DNA of 39,423 nt from an uncultured Lachnospiraceae bacterium (GTDB taxonomy: Bacteria > Bacillota > Clostridia > Lachnospirales > Lachnospiraceae): positions 1 to 39,423 of the forward strand of contig CAJTUC010000032.1 of assembly GCA_910579395.1 (NCBI GenBank). Direction: 5' to 3'. Position 1 is the stretch's first letter. Every line of letters starts with the position of its first letter. Made by a program: the position numbers and the translations under genes. Below are positions 31,061-39,423 of this stretch, one piece after another. The notes beneath the pieces are model-generated. The model did not search any database and was not told the DNA's origin. It worked only from the letters and a program-made list of their open reading frames with translations.

Positions 31061-33280
31061 ATGGGGATGTTATGGTTTGATGAACCATCGGAAGGCTGGG
31101 AGAGGGCGCTGCCGATTGGAAATGGTCGGCTTGGTGCGATGATATATGGGGGAGTCAAAAAAGAAACGTTGTGTCTGAATCAGGACAGCGTATGGTATGG
31201 CGGGTTTATTGACCGTATTAATCCGGATGCCTGTCCGAATCTTGAAAAGGTACGCGGGATGATTCGGGAAGGGAGGATTCCGGAAGCAGAAAAGCTGTTG
31301 AAATATGCTTTTTCGGGAACACCGCAAAGCGAGCGTCCTTATCAGCCGCTTGCATTTGCGGAGCTTACCTATTATGGAATGGATGGAGGGGCTGCGAATT
31401 ACAGGCGGGAATTGTGTTTGTGTGACGGAATGGTAACGGAAGAATTTGAATTACCTCATCAGAAAATACAGAAAGAATATCTGGCTTCTTTTCCGCATGG
31501 AATCATAGCGGTTCATTTGTGGACGGGGGAAGGCACCATTTCTCTGGATATCCTGCTGCAAAGGAAACGATTCTATGATCATGCAGGAAAACTGGATGAC
31601 TGTACCATTTATATAGACGGAACGCTGGGAGAGGGCGGCGTGTCTTTTCTCGCGGCGCTGCGGGCCCAGACAGATTCAGGAACGATTCGGACCATTGGTG
31701 AGCATTTGATCGTCGAGGATGCCAAGGAGCTTACGCTTTATATCAGCGGGGAAACCTCTTTTTATGAAAAAGACCGGTTCATGGCAGCAAAAGAGAAACT
31801 CGATAAAGCCTGTGAAGATGGATTTGAAGTCGTTAAGAGGCAGCATATTGCGGATTACAGAAAACTCTATGAGAGAGTTGTACTTGACCTGGGGGAAGCA
31901 GGAGAAGATATTCCAATCGACAAACGGATGGAAATCGGGAAGGAAAAGGGATTTGACGGGGCTTTCGGGGCGCTGTATTTTCAATATGGAAGATATCTTT
32001 TGATTTCCTCCAGCCGTCCGGGAAGCCTGCCAGCCAATCTGCAGGGTATCTGGAATGAAGAGATGCTTCCTTCCTGGGATTCCAAGTTTACGATCAATAT
32101 CAATACGGAGATGAATTACTGGCCCGCAGAGACCTGTAGTCTGACGGAATGTCATCTGCCTTTGTTCGACCATTTGCTCCGAATGTGGGAAAACGGGAAA
32201 AAAACAGCGGAGCGAATGTATGGATGCCGGGGGTTTGTGGCACATCATAACACAGATCTGTGGGGGGACTGTGCACCACAGGATATCTATATTCCTGCTA
32301 CTTATTGGGTAATGGGCGGCGCATGGTTGTGTACGCATATTTGGACGCACTATCTATATACGCAGGATATGGATTTTTTACAGAGGATGTATCCGGTCTT
32401 GAAAGATGCCGTTCTCTTTTTCCATGATTATCTGATAGAGGTGGATGGAAAGCTTCTTACATGTCCGTCTGTATCTCCTGAAAATACATACATTATGCCG
32501 GATGGAACGCAGGGCCATATCTGTATGGGGGCGGCCATGGATATACAGATATTAAAGGATTTGGTGGATGGGTATCTCAAGGCTTCCGGAGCGCTCGGTA
32601 TTCGGGATGAGATTGTAGATCGTTCCGGGGAGATTTTGAAAAAACTGCCGGAAATGAGAATCGGAAAGCATGGTCAGATTATGGAATGGCAGGAGGATTA
32701 CGAGGAAGCGGAGCCAGGACATCGCCATATTTCCCAGTTATATGCGCTTTATCCGTCCCACCAGATTTCTGTCGATAAGACCCCTGTGCTTGCAGAAGCT
32801 GCCGAAGCAACGCTAAAACGCAGACTGCATTATGGCGGAGGGCATACAGGCTGGAGCTGTGCCTGGATAGTGGGACTTTATGCGAGATTATGGGAAAGTG
32901 AAGAAGCGGTCTTAATGTTGGATAAATTGTGGAGTCAGTCCACTTTTCCGAATTTGATGGATACGCATCCCCGCCGTGACGGATATGTGTTTCAGATAGA
33001 CGGCAATCTGGGGGCGGCTGCCGCGATCACGGAAATGCTGGTGCAGAGCGATGAGGATAGGACGCGTCTGCTTCCGGCGTTACCGAGCCGGTGGAGTAAG
33101 GGAAATATAACGGGTCTTACACTGTGCGGCGGTGCCAGGCTCAACATGGCGTGGGAAAACGGACGGCTGACAGACTGTCGCATTTGGTCCCCGAGGCCGA
33201 TGGAGCTGACGGTCATATATGGTGAAGAGGAAAGGCTGGTCACTTTGCAGACTGGCAAGACTGCAAATCTGAAATTTTAA
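31061..33280 (+). CDS. Glycoside hydrolase family 95 (alpha-L-fucosidase type)
   Basis: This is a 739-residue GH95 enzyme, which inverts alpha-1,2-linked L-fucose (some members act on L-galactose). The opening WFDEPSEGWERALPIGNGRLGAMIYGG is diagnostic. In the alpha-toroid, TININTEMNYWPAE supplies the two asparagines (Asn346, Asn348) that activate water with the aspartate of FQIDGN (Asp647); Glu542 in QIMEWQEDYEE fits the general acid. There is no signal peptide, so it works inside the cell on imported oligosaccharide. CGGAGG precedes the ATG by nine bases. A strong terminator follows, and the sugar importer starts 190 bp downstream, which suggests that its substrate is delivered by that importer. 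Confidence 0.93.
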   Translation: MGMLWFDEPSEGWERALPIGNGRLGAMIYGGVKKETLCLNQDSVWYGGFIDRINPDACPNLEKVRGMIREGRIPEAEKLLKYAFSGTPQSERPYQPLAFAELTYYGMDGGAANYRRELCLCDGMVTEEFELPHQKIQKEYLASFPHGIIAVHLWTGEGTISLDILLQRKRFYDHAGKLDDCTIYIDGTLGEGGVSFLAALRAQTDSGTIRTIGEHLIVEDAKELTLYISGETSFYEKDRFMAAKEKLDKACEDGFEVVKRQHIADYRKLYERVVLDLGEAGEDIPIDKRMEIGKEKGFDGAFGALYFQYGRYLLISSSRPGSLPANLQGIWNEEMLPSWDSKFTININTEMNYWPAETCSLTECHLPLFDHLLRMWENGKKTAERMYGCRGFVAHHNTDLWGDCAPQDIYIPATYWVMGGAWLCTHIWTHYLYTQDMDFLQRMYPVLKDAVLFFHDYLIEVDGKLLTCPSVSPENTYIMPDGTQGHICMGAAMDIQILKDLVDGYLKASGALGIRDEIVDRSGEILKKLPEMRIGKHGQIMEWQEDYEEAEPGHRHISQLYALYPSHQISVDKTPVLAEAAEATLKRRLHYGGGHTGWSCAWIVGLYARLWESEEAVLMLDKLWSQSTFPNLMDTHPRRDGYVFQIDGNLGAAAAITEMLVQSDEDRTRLLPALPSRWSKGNITGLTLCGGARLNMAWENGRLTDCRIWSPRPMELTVIYGEEERLVTLQTGKTANLKF

Positions 33281-33290
33281 TGTAGACGAG

Positions 33291-33336
33291 AAAGGATACT
33301 ATTTTTTAGGTTATCTAAAATATAGTATCCTTTTTT
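33291..33336 (+). terminator. Intrinsic terminator after the GH95 gene
   Basis: A 12-bp perfect stem AAAGGATACTAT / ATAGTATCCTTT with T6 behind it; the T and A runs make it look bidirectional. Confidence 0.93.
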
Positions 33337-33403
33337 ATAAAACTGAAAAAAGCCAGTGCCCTTTTCAAAATCTGCGGACCTCCCGATTTTACAGAAATTT
33401 TAA

Positions 33404-33409
33404 TATAAT
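33404..33409 (+). promoter_or_regulatory. -10 element of the sugar ABC operon
   Basis: A perfect TATAAT without a recognisable -35 (TCCCGA at the expected place), about 60 bases before the binding-protein gene. Such promoters typically need an activator; the AraC-type response regulator encoded at 38476-39255 is the natural candidate. Confidence 0.5.
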
Positions 33410-33469
33410 ATGCTTATAAAAATTTCCCGAAAGAACAAAACTAGGAACGGGAAAGAATGGAGGAAAGAT

Positions 33470-34876
33470 ATGAGAAAGAAACGGATTTTAGCTTTATTTC
33501 TTGCAGCTGCTATGGCTTTTTCAATAGCAGGATGTGGAAATTCGGATTCTGCGGAAAATCAGTCTGCGGACCAGCCGGATAATGCGGAGGCAGAAGAGCC
33601 AGCAGCAAAACCGGAAGAGAATGCGCCAACAGAAACGGCGGATGGAGAGAAAACGGATACGGAACATGAGCCAGTGACTCTGCGGTTTATGTGGTGGGGA
33701 GGCGATGAGCGGGCAACAGCTACGTTGAATGCAATTGATGAATTTGAGAGCCGCTATCCATGGATAACCATAGAAGCCGAATATGGGAGCAGTGACGGAT
33801 ATCAGGAAAAACTGACCACGCAGCTTGTTTCAGGAACGGCGGCGGATATTATCCAGATGGGGCCCGGCTGGATGCCGGGATATGCGGAGTCTAATTCCGA
33901 TTACTTTGTGGATTTTAGGGAGTATGGCGATATCATTGATTTAAGTGGCTTTGAAGCATCTTTCCTTGAAAACAATGGCGGTTTTAATGGTCATCAGTAC
34001 GGGCTCCCCACAGGAATCTCCGGACAGTCGTTTCTTTATAATTCCGCGCTTGCGGAAAGCATTGGACTCGATTTTACGGAACAGTACACGTGGGAGGATT
34101 TGTTCGAGATGGGTAAGAAGGTAAAAGAGTATGATGATTCCATGTATCTTCTGACCATGGGGGCGGCTGAACTGAATGCGATGATCGTAAGGCCTTATCT
34201 GACACAGCTGACCGGAAAAACGGTTCTGGTAAATGATACAAGGTCACTTGGTTTTGAAGAGGAAGATTTTGTAGAGGTATTGACCTATATTAAGGATATG
34301 TATGATAACGGAGTGATCGCACCTATTTCCAGCGTTATTTCTTATGGCGCGGACCTGATCACGGATCCAAACTGGATCGATCAAAAATACGTTTCCATTT
34401 TCAGCTATTCTTCCACGGTGGAAACGGCAGAAGCGGCTTGTCCGGACGGAAGCTTCAGTGTTGGGAAACTGCCTGTGCTCAGCGGAGCAAAGGATGATGG
34501 CTGGTATGGAAACTGTCCACAGTATATGTGTGTATACGGACAGTCTGAACATATCGAGGAAGCAATGATGTTCCTTGATTTCTTCTATAATGATAAAACA
34601 GCAGCAGAGCTGCTGACCAATGTCCGTTCCGTACCGCCTACCAGTGTTGGACAGAGCACTTGTGAAGAACTGGGACTTTTACAGGGCGTTGCGAAGGATA
34701 GTGTAGATATGATTCAGACATATAGCGGGACCAATGACCTCGGGTTGACAACAGAGGAAGAAGTAACGGCTATTCTGGAAGATGCAGCAGTGCAAGTCGC
34801 ATACGGTCAGGACACACCGGAAAATGTTGCCCAAAATACGATGGCGCTTCTGGAAGCTTATCTTTCCGGAAAATGA
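33470..34876 (+). CDS. ABC sugar transporter substrate-binding lipoprotein (family 1)
   Basis: The protein is 468 residues. The signal peptide MRKKRILALFLAAAMAFSIAGC ends in a lipobox with Cys22, followed by an acidic, Glu/Ala/Pro-rich linker (about 23-65) that lifts the domain off the membrane. The mature part is a family 1 extracellular sugar-binding protein: TLRFMWWGGDERATATLNAIDEFESRYPWITIEAEYGSSDGYQEKLTTQLVSGTAADIIQMG. Likely ligand is an oligosaccharide, perhaps fucosylated given the neighbouring GH95. ATG 33470 has TGGAGGAAAGAT just upstream. The permease genes follow across a terminator-like hairpin at 34894. Confidence 0.92.
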   Translation: MRKKRILALFLAAAMAFSIAGCGNSDSAENQSADQPDNAEAEEPAAKPEENAPTETADGEKTDTEHEPVTLRFMWWGGDERATATLNAIDEFESRYPWITIEAEYGSSDGYQEKLTTQLVSGTAADIIQMGPGWMPGYAESNSDYFVDFREYGDIIDLSGFEASFLENNGGFNGHQYGLPTGISGQSFLYNSALAESIGLDFTEQYTWEDLFEMGKKVKEYDDSMYLLTMGAAELNAMIVRPYLTQLTGKTVLVNDTRSLGFEEEDFVEVLTYIKDMYDNGVIAPISSVISYGADLITDPNWIDQKYVSIFSYSSTVETAEAACPDGSFSVGKLPVLSGAKDDGWYGNCPQYMCVYGQSEHIEEAMMFLDFFYNDKTAAELLTNVRSVPPTSVGQSTCEELGLLQGVAKDSVDMIQTYSGTNDLGLTTEEEVTAILEDAAVQVAYGQDTPENVAQNTMALLEAYLSGK

Positions 34877-34893
34877 TGAAGTTCATCCGGCAG

Positions 34894-34928
34894 AGGTATC
34901 CTGAAGATACAGGATACCTTTGTTTTTT
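34894..34928 (+). terminator. Intra-operon hairpin with T-run between binding-protein and permease genes
   Basis: AGGTATCCTG-AAGATA-CAGGATACCT, a 10-bp perfect stem, followed by TTGTTTTTT. It probably acts as a partial terminator or mRNA stabiliser, so that the binding protein is made in excess over the permeases, a common arrangement. Confidence 0.82.
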
Positions 34929-34946
34929 AAGAAAGCAGGTGTTGGT

Positions 34947-35840
34947 TTGAAAAAAAGATTAAATCGGAAACAATATATCGGGCTGGTATTTATTATGCCC
35001 TGGCTGATCGGTTTTATTGTTTTACAGCTATATCCATTTGTTACATCCTTTTATTATTCCCTGACGGATTATAATATTATGGAGAGTCCTCGGTTTATCG
35101 GAATTCAGAATTACATAAAATTATTTACCGCCGACAGGGAATTCTGGAATTCCTTAAAGGTAACAGTTATTTATACAGTTTTTACAGTTCCGGGAAAACT
35201 GATCGTTGCACTGTTGGTTGCTCTTGTCATGAATAAAAATCTGAAAGGCATCAATCTAATCAGAACGATTTATTATCTGCCGTCACTCTTTGGCGGAAGT
35301 ATAGCAGTGGCCATTCTGTGGAAACTGATGTTTCAGGATCAGGGAATCATTAATTCACTGCTTGCCGTGTTTCATATTCCGTCTGTTCAGTGGCTTGGCA
35401 GCACAAAGATGGCGCTCCCTACAATAATCCTGCTTAATTTCTGGCAGTTTGGTTCTGCTTTCGTTATGTTTTTGGCAGCGCTCAAAAATGTTCCCATGGA
35501 TCTGTATGAGGCAGCAGATATTGATGGAGCAGGCGGAATCGTAAAATTTTTCAAGATTACTTTGCCGCAGATTTCCTCTATTATTTTCTTTAATGTGATC
35601 ATGCAGACGATAACGGCGCTGCAGAGTTTTGCCGGCCCTATGGTCATTACGAACGGCGGGCCGCTCAAATCGACCTATGTGCTGGGACTGAAATTGTATA
35701 CGGAAGCCTTTTCCTATTATAAGATGGGCTATGCGTGCGCGGTTTCGTGGGTAATATTCATTATGATCACAATCGTTACCTCCATATTGTTCCGTTTTTC
35801 CTCTATGGTAGTATATTATGAGGATGGGGGAGAGTTTTAA
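34947..35840 (+). CDS. ABC sugar transporter permease (MalF/UgpA type)
   Basis: This is an inner-membrane subunit of about 297 residues with six helices, beginning YIGLVFIMPWLIGFIVLQLYPFVTSFYYSLTDY. The EAA loop LYEAADIDGAGGIVKFFKITLPQISSIIFFN near residues 190-220 binds the ATPase. TTG 34947 is preferred because AGGT lies about seven bases upstream and a TTG at 34920 would fall in the hairpin tail. No ATPase gene is in the operon, so a shared MsmX-type ATPase encoded elsewhere is expected. Confidence 0.9.
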   Translation: MKKRLNRKQYIGLVFIMPWLIGFIVLQLYPFVTSFYYSLTDYNIMESPRFIGIQNYIKLFTADREFWNSLKVTVIYTVFTVPGKLIVALLVALVMNKNLKGINLIRTIYYLPSLFGGSIAVAILWKLMFQDQGIINSLLAVFHIPSVQWLGSTKMALPTIILLNFWQFGSAFVMFLAALKNVPMDLYEAADIDGAGGIVKFFKITLPQISSIIFFNVIMQTITALQSFAGPMVITNGGPLKSTYVLGLKLYTEAFSYYKMGYACAVSWVIFIMITIVTSILFRFSSMVVYYEDGGEF

Positions 35841-35867
35841 TATTTTGAGAAAGAAATGAGGCCAAAT

Positions 35868-36719
35868 ATGAGAAAGAAACGTTACCGTCGGGGACATGTA
35901 TCCATATGGACATATATATTTGTAATCGCAATTGGTATTATCATGATGTATCCTATTATATGGATGTTCTTTGCGACATTTAAGACAAATGCGGAAATTT
36001 TCGGGAGTATTAAGCTCTTGCCGGAGAAATTCAGTTTACAGAGTTATATTGATGGGTGGAATGTAAATGGCCGGATTACTTATACCACTTTTTTCATAAA
36101 CAGTTTTACGCTTACACTGGTCACAACATTGTTGACGGTCGCAGCTTGTGCGATTGTGGCATATGGCTTTGCCAGATTCAAATTTCCGGGTAAAAAGATT
36201 TTATTTGCGATATTGATCACGACGATGATGCTCCCGGATTCCATACTTTTGATTCCCAAGTACGCACTTTATAATTCCATGAATCTTCTGGACTCTTACG
36301 CACCTTTTTACTTACAGGCCGGATTGGCATGTTATCCATTTTTTGTTTTCATGCTGATTCAATTTATACGGGGACTTCCAAGAGAGCTGGACGAATCGGC
36401 ATACATTGACGGCTGCAGTGAAATGGGGGTATTTGTGCGGATTCTGGCCCCGCTCATGAAGCCGGCATTATTTTCAGCCGGATTGTTTCAATTCATGTGG
36501 ACTTACAATGATTATACAAATGTTCTTATTTACGTTAATTCTGTTAAAAAGTATACGCTTTCTCTGGCATTGAGATTATCGTTGGACGCGGAATCCGTGA
36601 TTCAGTGGAATAAAGTAATGGCGATGTCATTTTTGTCACTGGTACCGCTGATCATCCTGTTCTTTGCGGCACAGAAGTATTTTGTGGAAGGCATTGCGAC
36701 CAGCGGTTTAAAGGGATAA
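35868..36719 (+). CDS. ABC sugar transporter permease (MalG/UgpE type)
   Basis: This is the second permease, 283 residues and six helices: YIFVIAIGIIMMYPIIWMFFATFKTNAEIFGSIKLLPEKFSLQSYIDGW at the N-terminus and the EAA loop LDESAYIDGCSEMGVFVRILAPLMKPALFSAGLFQF. It ends YFVEGIATSGLKG, the typical MalG-like tail. ATG 35868 is preferred over 35856 because GAGG is seven bases upstream. Its last 12 bases overlap the 3' end of the convergent sensor kinase gene. Confidence 0.92.
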   Translation: MRKKRYRRGHVSIWTYIFVIAIGIIMMYPIIWMFFATFKTNAEIFGSIKLLPEKFSLQSYIDGWNVNGRITYTTFFINSFTLTLVTTLLTVAACAIVAYGFARFKFPGKKILFAILITTMMLPDSILLIPKYALYNSMNLLDSYAPFYLQAGLACYPFFVFMLIQFIRGLPRELDESAYIDGCSEMGVFVRILAPLMKPALFSAGLFQFMWTYNDYTNVLIYVNSVKKYTLSLALRLSLDAESVIQWNKVMAMSFLSLVPLIILFFAAQKYFVEGIATSGLKG

Positions 36720-38483
36720 AGGTTCGGAAATGTCCGAAATGGGAATGGAGAAGGAAATCGCGGTCCCCAGTCCTTCGTGGCTCAAAATGCGAAGACGGCT
36801 TTCAACGCCGTAGTTCAGAATCAGTCGTTTATTGACATTATCCAGACCAATACGGCCTGCGGAAGTATCCTGTGAAAGATTCTCACGCAGGCTTTTTAAT
36901 TTCAGGCGGCTCATGCCGACTCCGTTGTCAATGACAGAAACACGGATTCTGTTATTTCTGACAAAAATTCTGATCTTGATATAACCATATCCGGAGACGG
37001 GACGCAGTCCGTGCGTAATGCTGTTTTCTATCAGCGGCTGTAAGATCAGGCGTTTAAAAGGAAGTGACATGATTTCATCCTCTGCATCTTCGTATACGAC
37101 AAAGCGGTCAGGGAACCGGTATTTTTGAATCTGCACATATTTACGAATGTTTTTAAGCTCATCATCAATCGTTACGGGCACATCGACCGGGGCCAGAGAA
37201 TACTTGAGAATATCCGACAGGTTTTTGATGATCGTATTGACCGGTGTGGGTTTTTTTACTTCCTTATATACTTCAAAATCCAGTGTTTGGAGGGTGTTTA
37301 CCATAAAATGTGGATTTATTTGGAGCTGGAGGGAACTGAGTTCCGCGACCTGCTTCTTATATTTTTGTTCCGCCAGCTGGCTGTTGAGGAAAGTCGTGTT
37401 TAGAAACAGGCGGATAACATTGTTCAGGATCAGGTCATATTCGCTTTCTACATCCTGCTTGGGAGAATCATTCGTTGGAAAAATTCCTTTTTCCGCATCA
37501 TCAAATAAGTCGATCACATATTGTATCTGTGAAAAATTGCTTTTCGTAGTCGTCAGAGAAAGGATAAAAACGAGAATACTGTTAGCAATGATGATAATGA
37601 GCGGCCAGGTCAGGTCATTCAAAATATTTTGAATGACCGTACTGAGAGGAGTCATAAGAACAAAGGTCAGGCCATAATGATCATTGAAAATGGTATTCCG
37701 CATAAAAATATCTCCATTCACGACTTCCCAGATGCCTTTTCTGGGAAACTGCGGTGTCGTTTGAAAGTAACCGGTGAAGTCAGCAGAGGCCCCTTCTGTA
37801 TCCGTATTGGAGATCAGGATGTCATTATCAGCATTGAGAATAAAAAAATAATTTTCCCAGGCAGGGGATATGCTTTTCATGTTGCTCAGGAAGGTATCGA
37901 TGGGAATGTTGGCTACAATGATACCGTCTATATAAGACATTTTCTGGTAAATCGTCATGACATCAATGGCGCCGGCATTTCCCGAGGCAGGAATCCTGCG
38001 CGGAACAATATAATAAGTGATATCATCAGGGAGCTGTGTGTAAATATCATACCATGAAGTATCATAATAGTTCTGCAGGCTGCAAATGCCTTTGTTAGAG
38101 GAAAAGAAGCTATCATACTGGTTCAGGAACAGGTAGATACTCTGAATAAAAGGGTGGGATTTTGCAGCGCTGTCCAGGATTGTCTGCATGCTGTTCAAAA
38201 AAACATAATCAGAGTAGTTGCTTGTCTTAAACAGAAAAATTTTACGGAGAGAAAGCGATAACTGAGGATTCAAAGTCATTAAATCCTGCTGGTAAAAACA
38301 ATTGGCAGTGATCAGGTCAAAGGTTTCATCCATGTTTTCCAATGCATTCTGTGACGCGGTATGAATATTGTGAATACGGGAGCTGGCCGTCATAAAAAGA
38401 ATGAAAACAAAGAGCACAAAGGCGGGTATCATGAGAATGGTAAAATAGTTTTTCAGGCGTTTCAGGAAGAATCTTCTAATCAT
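36708..38483 (-). CDS. Sensor histidine kinase, YesM type
   Basis: The protein is 591 residues. Transmembrane helices at about 14-34 and 291-310 flank a large extracellular sensor domain; a HAMP-like linker follows. The kinase core belongs to the His_kinase (LytS/YesM) type: LQLQINPHFMVNTLQT with phospho-accepting His392, then N-box LIENSITHGL, G1 VIDNGVGMS and G2 GRIGLDNVNKRL. Such kinases sense extracellular sugars or the binding protein of a neighbouring importer. It overlaps the response regulator gene by 8 bp and the convergent permease gene by 12 bp. Confidence 0.93.
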   Translation of the reverse strand: MIRRFFLKRLKNYFTILMIPAFVLFVFILFMTASSRIHNIHTASQNALENMDETFDLITANCFYQQDLMTLNPQLSLSLRKIFLFKTSNYSDYVFLNSMQTILDSAAKSHPFIQSIYLFLNQYDSFFSSNKGICSLQNYYDTSWYDIYTQLPDDITYYIVPRRIPASGNAGAIDVMTIYQKMSYIDGIIVANIPIDTFLSNMKSISPAWENYFFILNADNDILISNTDTEGASADFTGYFQTTPQFPRKGIWEVVNGDIFMRNTIFNDHYGLTFVLMTPLSTVIQNILNDLTWPLIIIIANSILVFILSLTTTKSNFSQIQYVIDLFDDAEKGIFPTNDSPKQDVESEYDLILNNVIRLFLNTTFLNSQLAEQKYKKQVAELSSLQLQINPHFMVNTLQTLDFEVYKEVKKPTPVNTIIKNLSDILKYSLAPVDVPVTIDDELKNIRKYVQIQKYRFPDRFVVYEDAEDEIMSLPFKRLILQPLIENSITHGLRPVSGYGYIKIRIFVRNNRIRVSVIDNGVGMSRLKLKSLRENLSQDTSAGRIGLDNVNKRLILNYGVESRLRILSHEGLGTAISFSIPISDISEPLSL

Positions 38484-39255
38484 TGTTTTCGCTTTCTGTT
38501 TTATTGCAGTCAGGGATAACGGGTTGTTTACCCATTCGGTATTCCTGCGGCGTTATTTTATAATAGTCTTTGAAGTTACGGGAAAGATTTTTAGGATTTA
38601 CATATCCTATGGCATCGGCAATATCATACAGCTTATAATTATCATCAGAAAGCAGCGAAAGAGCTTTTTCCATTCGAATCTTCATGAGATAATCAGAAAA
38701 ACTGATTCCGGCCACAGCCTTAAAAGTGCTGGAGAGATAGGATGTGGAAAAATGGACCAGAAGAGCGGCATCTTCAAGGGAAGCAGTACGATAATTTTTT
38801 TGCAGATACTCCTTGACAGTTTTGACCAGATTGTCATGGGATGAGGTGAAAACGGCCGGATTCACGGCCTTTGAGGGATTTTTATTATCTAGCAGATTTT
38901 TGACCCGTGTAAAACAGGCTTCCATGGCATTGTATTTCATAGGCTTGATCAGGTAATCCACGACATGATTGATGATCGCGGAACGGGCGTATTCAAAGTC
39001 CTGATAAGCGGAAAAGAAAATGACGATTATATCGCTGTCCAGAAGATTTTGGGACAACTCAATACCTGTCATGCCGGGCATTTGTATATCCGTCATGACA
39101 ACATCAATATCCTGATGAGAATTAATATGGTCTAAGGCTGTTTTGCCGTCGGTAAAAAAACCCGCGACTTCAAAGCCGAGATTTTCCCATGGAAACAAAT
39201 GAACCAGGCCTTCTCCTATTTTCGGCTCATCATCCACAATTATGATACGGTACAT
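38476..39255 (-). CDS. Response regulator with AraC-type HTH, YesN type
   Basis: The protein is 259 residues. The receiver domain (1-125) has acidic Asp8/Asp9, phospho-acceptor Asp56 (MTDIQMPG) and Lys104. The C-terminal AraC helix-turn-helix domain (about 140-245) contains ASLEDAALLVHFSTSYLSSTFKAVAGISFSDYLMKIRMEKALSLL and YDIADAIGYVNPKNLSRNFKDYYKITPQEYR. At 259 residues it is a compact member, lacking the long central linker of many YesN proteins. It probably activates the adjacent sugar importer operon. It is the first gene of the two-component operon. Confidence 0.94.
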   Translation of the reverse strand: MYRIIIVDDEPKIGEGLVHLFPWENLGFEVAGFFTDGKTALDHINSHQDIDVVMTDIQMPGMTGIELSQNLLDSDIIVIFFSAYQDFEYARSAIINHVVDYLIKPMKYNAMEACFTRVKNLLDNKNPSKAVNPAVFTSSHDNLVKTVKEYLQKNYRTASLEDAALLVHFSTSYLSSTFKAVAGISFSDYLMKIRMEKALSLLSDDNYKLYDIADAIGYVNPKNLSRNFKDYYKITPQEYRMGKQPVIPDCNKTESENND

Positions 39256-39346
39256 AGTTTTATCCCCAATGACTGCCGCTGCACAAACGCGGTCAGTTTG
39301 CTCAATACTGTTTCAATTTTTCTTTATGAATTCTTTACTAACGCTC

Positions 39347-39374
39347 ATTATATCATATGATGATGGAAATGCAA
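39347..39374 (-). promoter_or_regulatory. Promoter of the two-component operon
   Basis: On the minus strand TTGCAT (39369-39374), a 16-bp spacer and a perfect TATAAT (39347-39352). The leader to the response regulator start is about 85 bases and includes a modest hairpin near 39257-39290. Confidence 0.72.
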
Positions 39375-39393
39375 GAAGGGCTTGCGCTTCCGC

Positions 39394-39422
39394 TTGCGGG
39401 CCTGTCCGTCCCATGATAGAAT
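39394..39422 (+). promoter_or_regulatory. Divergent promoter at the right edge, similar to the GH95 promoter
   Basis: TTGCGG (39394-39399), a 17-bp spacer and TAGAAT (39417-39422). The gene it serves lies outside the window. It resembles the promoter at 30967-30995 in hexamers, spacer length and spacer sequence. Confidence 0.5.
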
Positions 39423-39423
39423 G

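Overview
The window looks like a chromosomal segment of an anaerobic, low-to-mid GC Firmicute, most likely a member of the Lachnospiraceae or a close clostridial relative. The signs are AGGAGG-type ribosome binding sites with frequent TTG starts, a guanidine-IV-like leader in front of a MATE pump, an ECF sigma factor paired with a DUF4179-type protein, a YesM/YesN-type two-component pair beside a sugar ABC importer without its own ATPase, and an intracellular GH95 enzyme. The taxonomy is inferred from gene content; no rRNA or tRNA is present.

Layout. 1-3300: the 3' half of an O-acetylhomoserine sulfhydrylase gene, a DegT-family aminotransferase and a convergent MFS transporter whose leader carries seven 19-bp tandem repeats. 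3360-5414: a gene graveyard holding a LysR gene with several frameshifts, a short orphan gene tail, a second LysR gene with an internal deletion, and the iron-sulfur C-terminus of an aldo/keto reductase. Two chains of small hairpins lie among these remnants and probably mark repeat-mediated deletion. 5454-6664: a carboxymuconolactone-decarboxylase-like protein and a DUF3842 protein.

6691-14740 is the functional centre: larE-larB-larC followed by a complete Nik/Opp-type ABC importer (nikA-E), tightly packed or overlapping. Together these import nickel (inferred) and build the nickel-pincer nucleotide cofactor. The operon has its own promoter and a structured leader ending in a strong intrinsic terminator just before larE, which suggests transcription attenuation. 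No larA lies in the window, so the client enzyme must be encoded elsewhere.

14940-21740: an ECF sigma/DUF4179 pair, the guanidine-IV-like riboswitch with a MATE exporter and a flavin-binding pyridoxamine-oxidase-like protein, a PcRGLX/YetA-like putative polysaccharide lyase, and a decapitated effector-binding (GyrI-like) regulator.

21754-29580: endonuclease III and an HTH-Fic protein with an apparent self-operator, then an AT-rich accessory block. That block has a type I R-M locus whose hsdR has lost its nuclease and front helicase domains in frame while hsdM and hsdS look intact, a TnpV gene, a YtrA-like GntR regulator whose partner ABC gene is cut after about 12 codons, and an unrecognised PD-(D/E)xK-like nuclease sitting at that breakpoint.

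29990-39423: an S1-domain RNA-binding protein, a GH95 fucosidase-type glycosidase, a sugar-binding lipoprotein with two permeases, and a convergent sensor kinase/AraC-type response regulator pair. This reads as a locus for import and intracellular cleavage of a (probably fucosylated) oligosaccharide.
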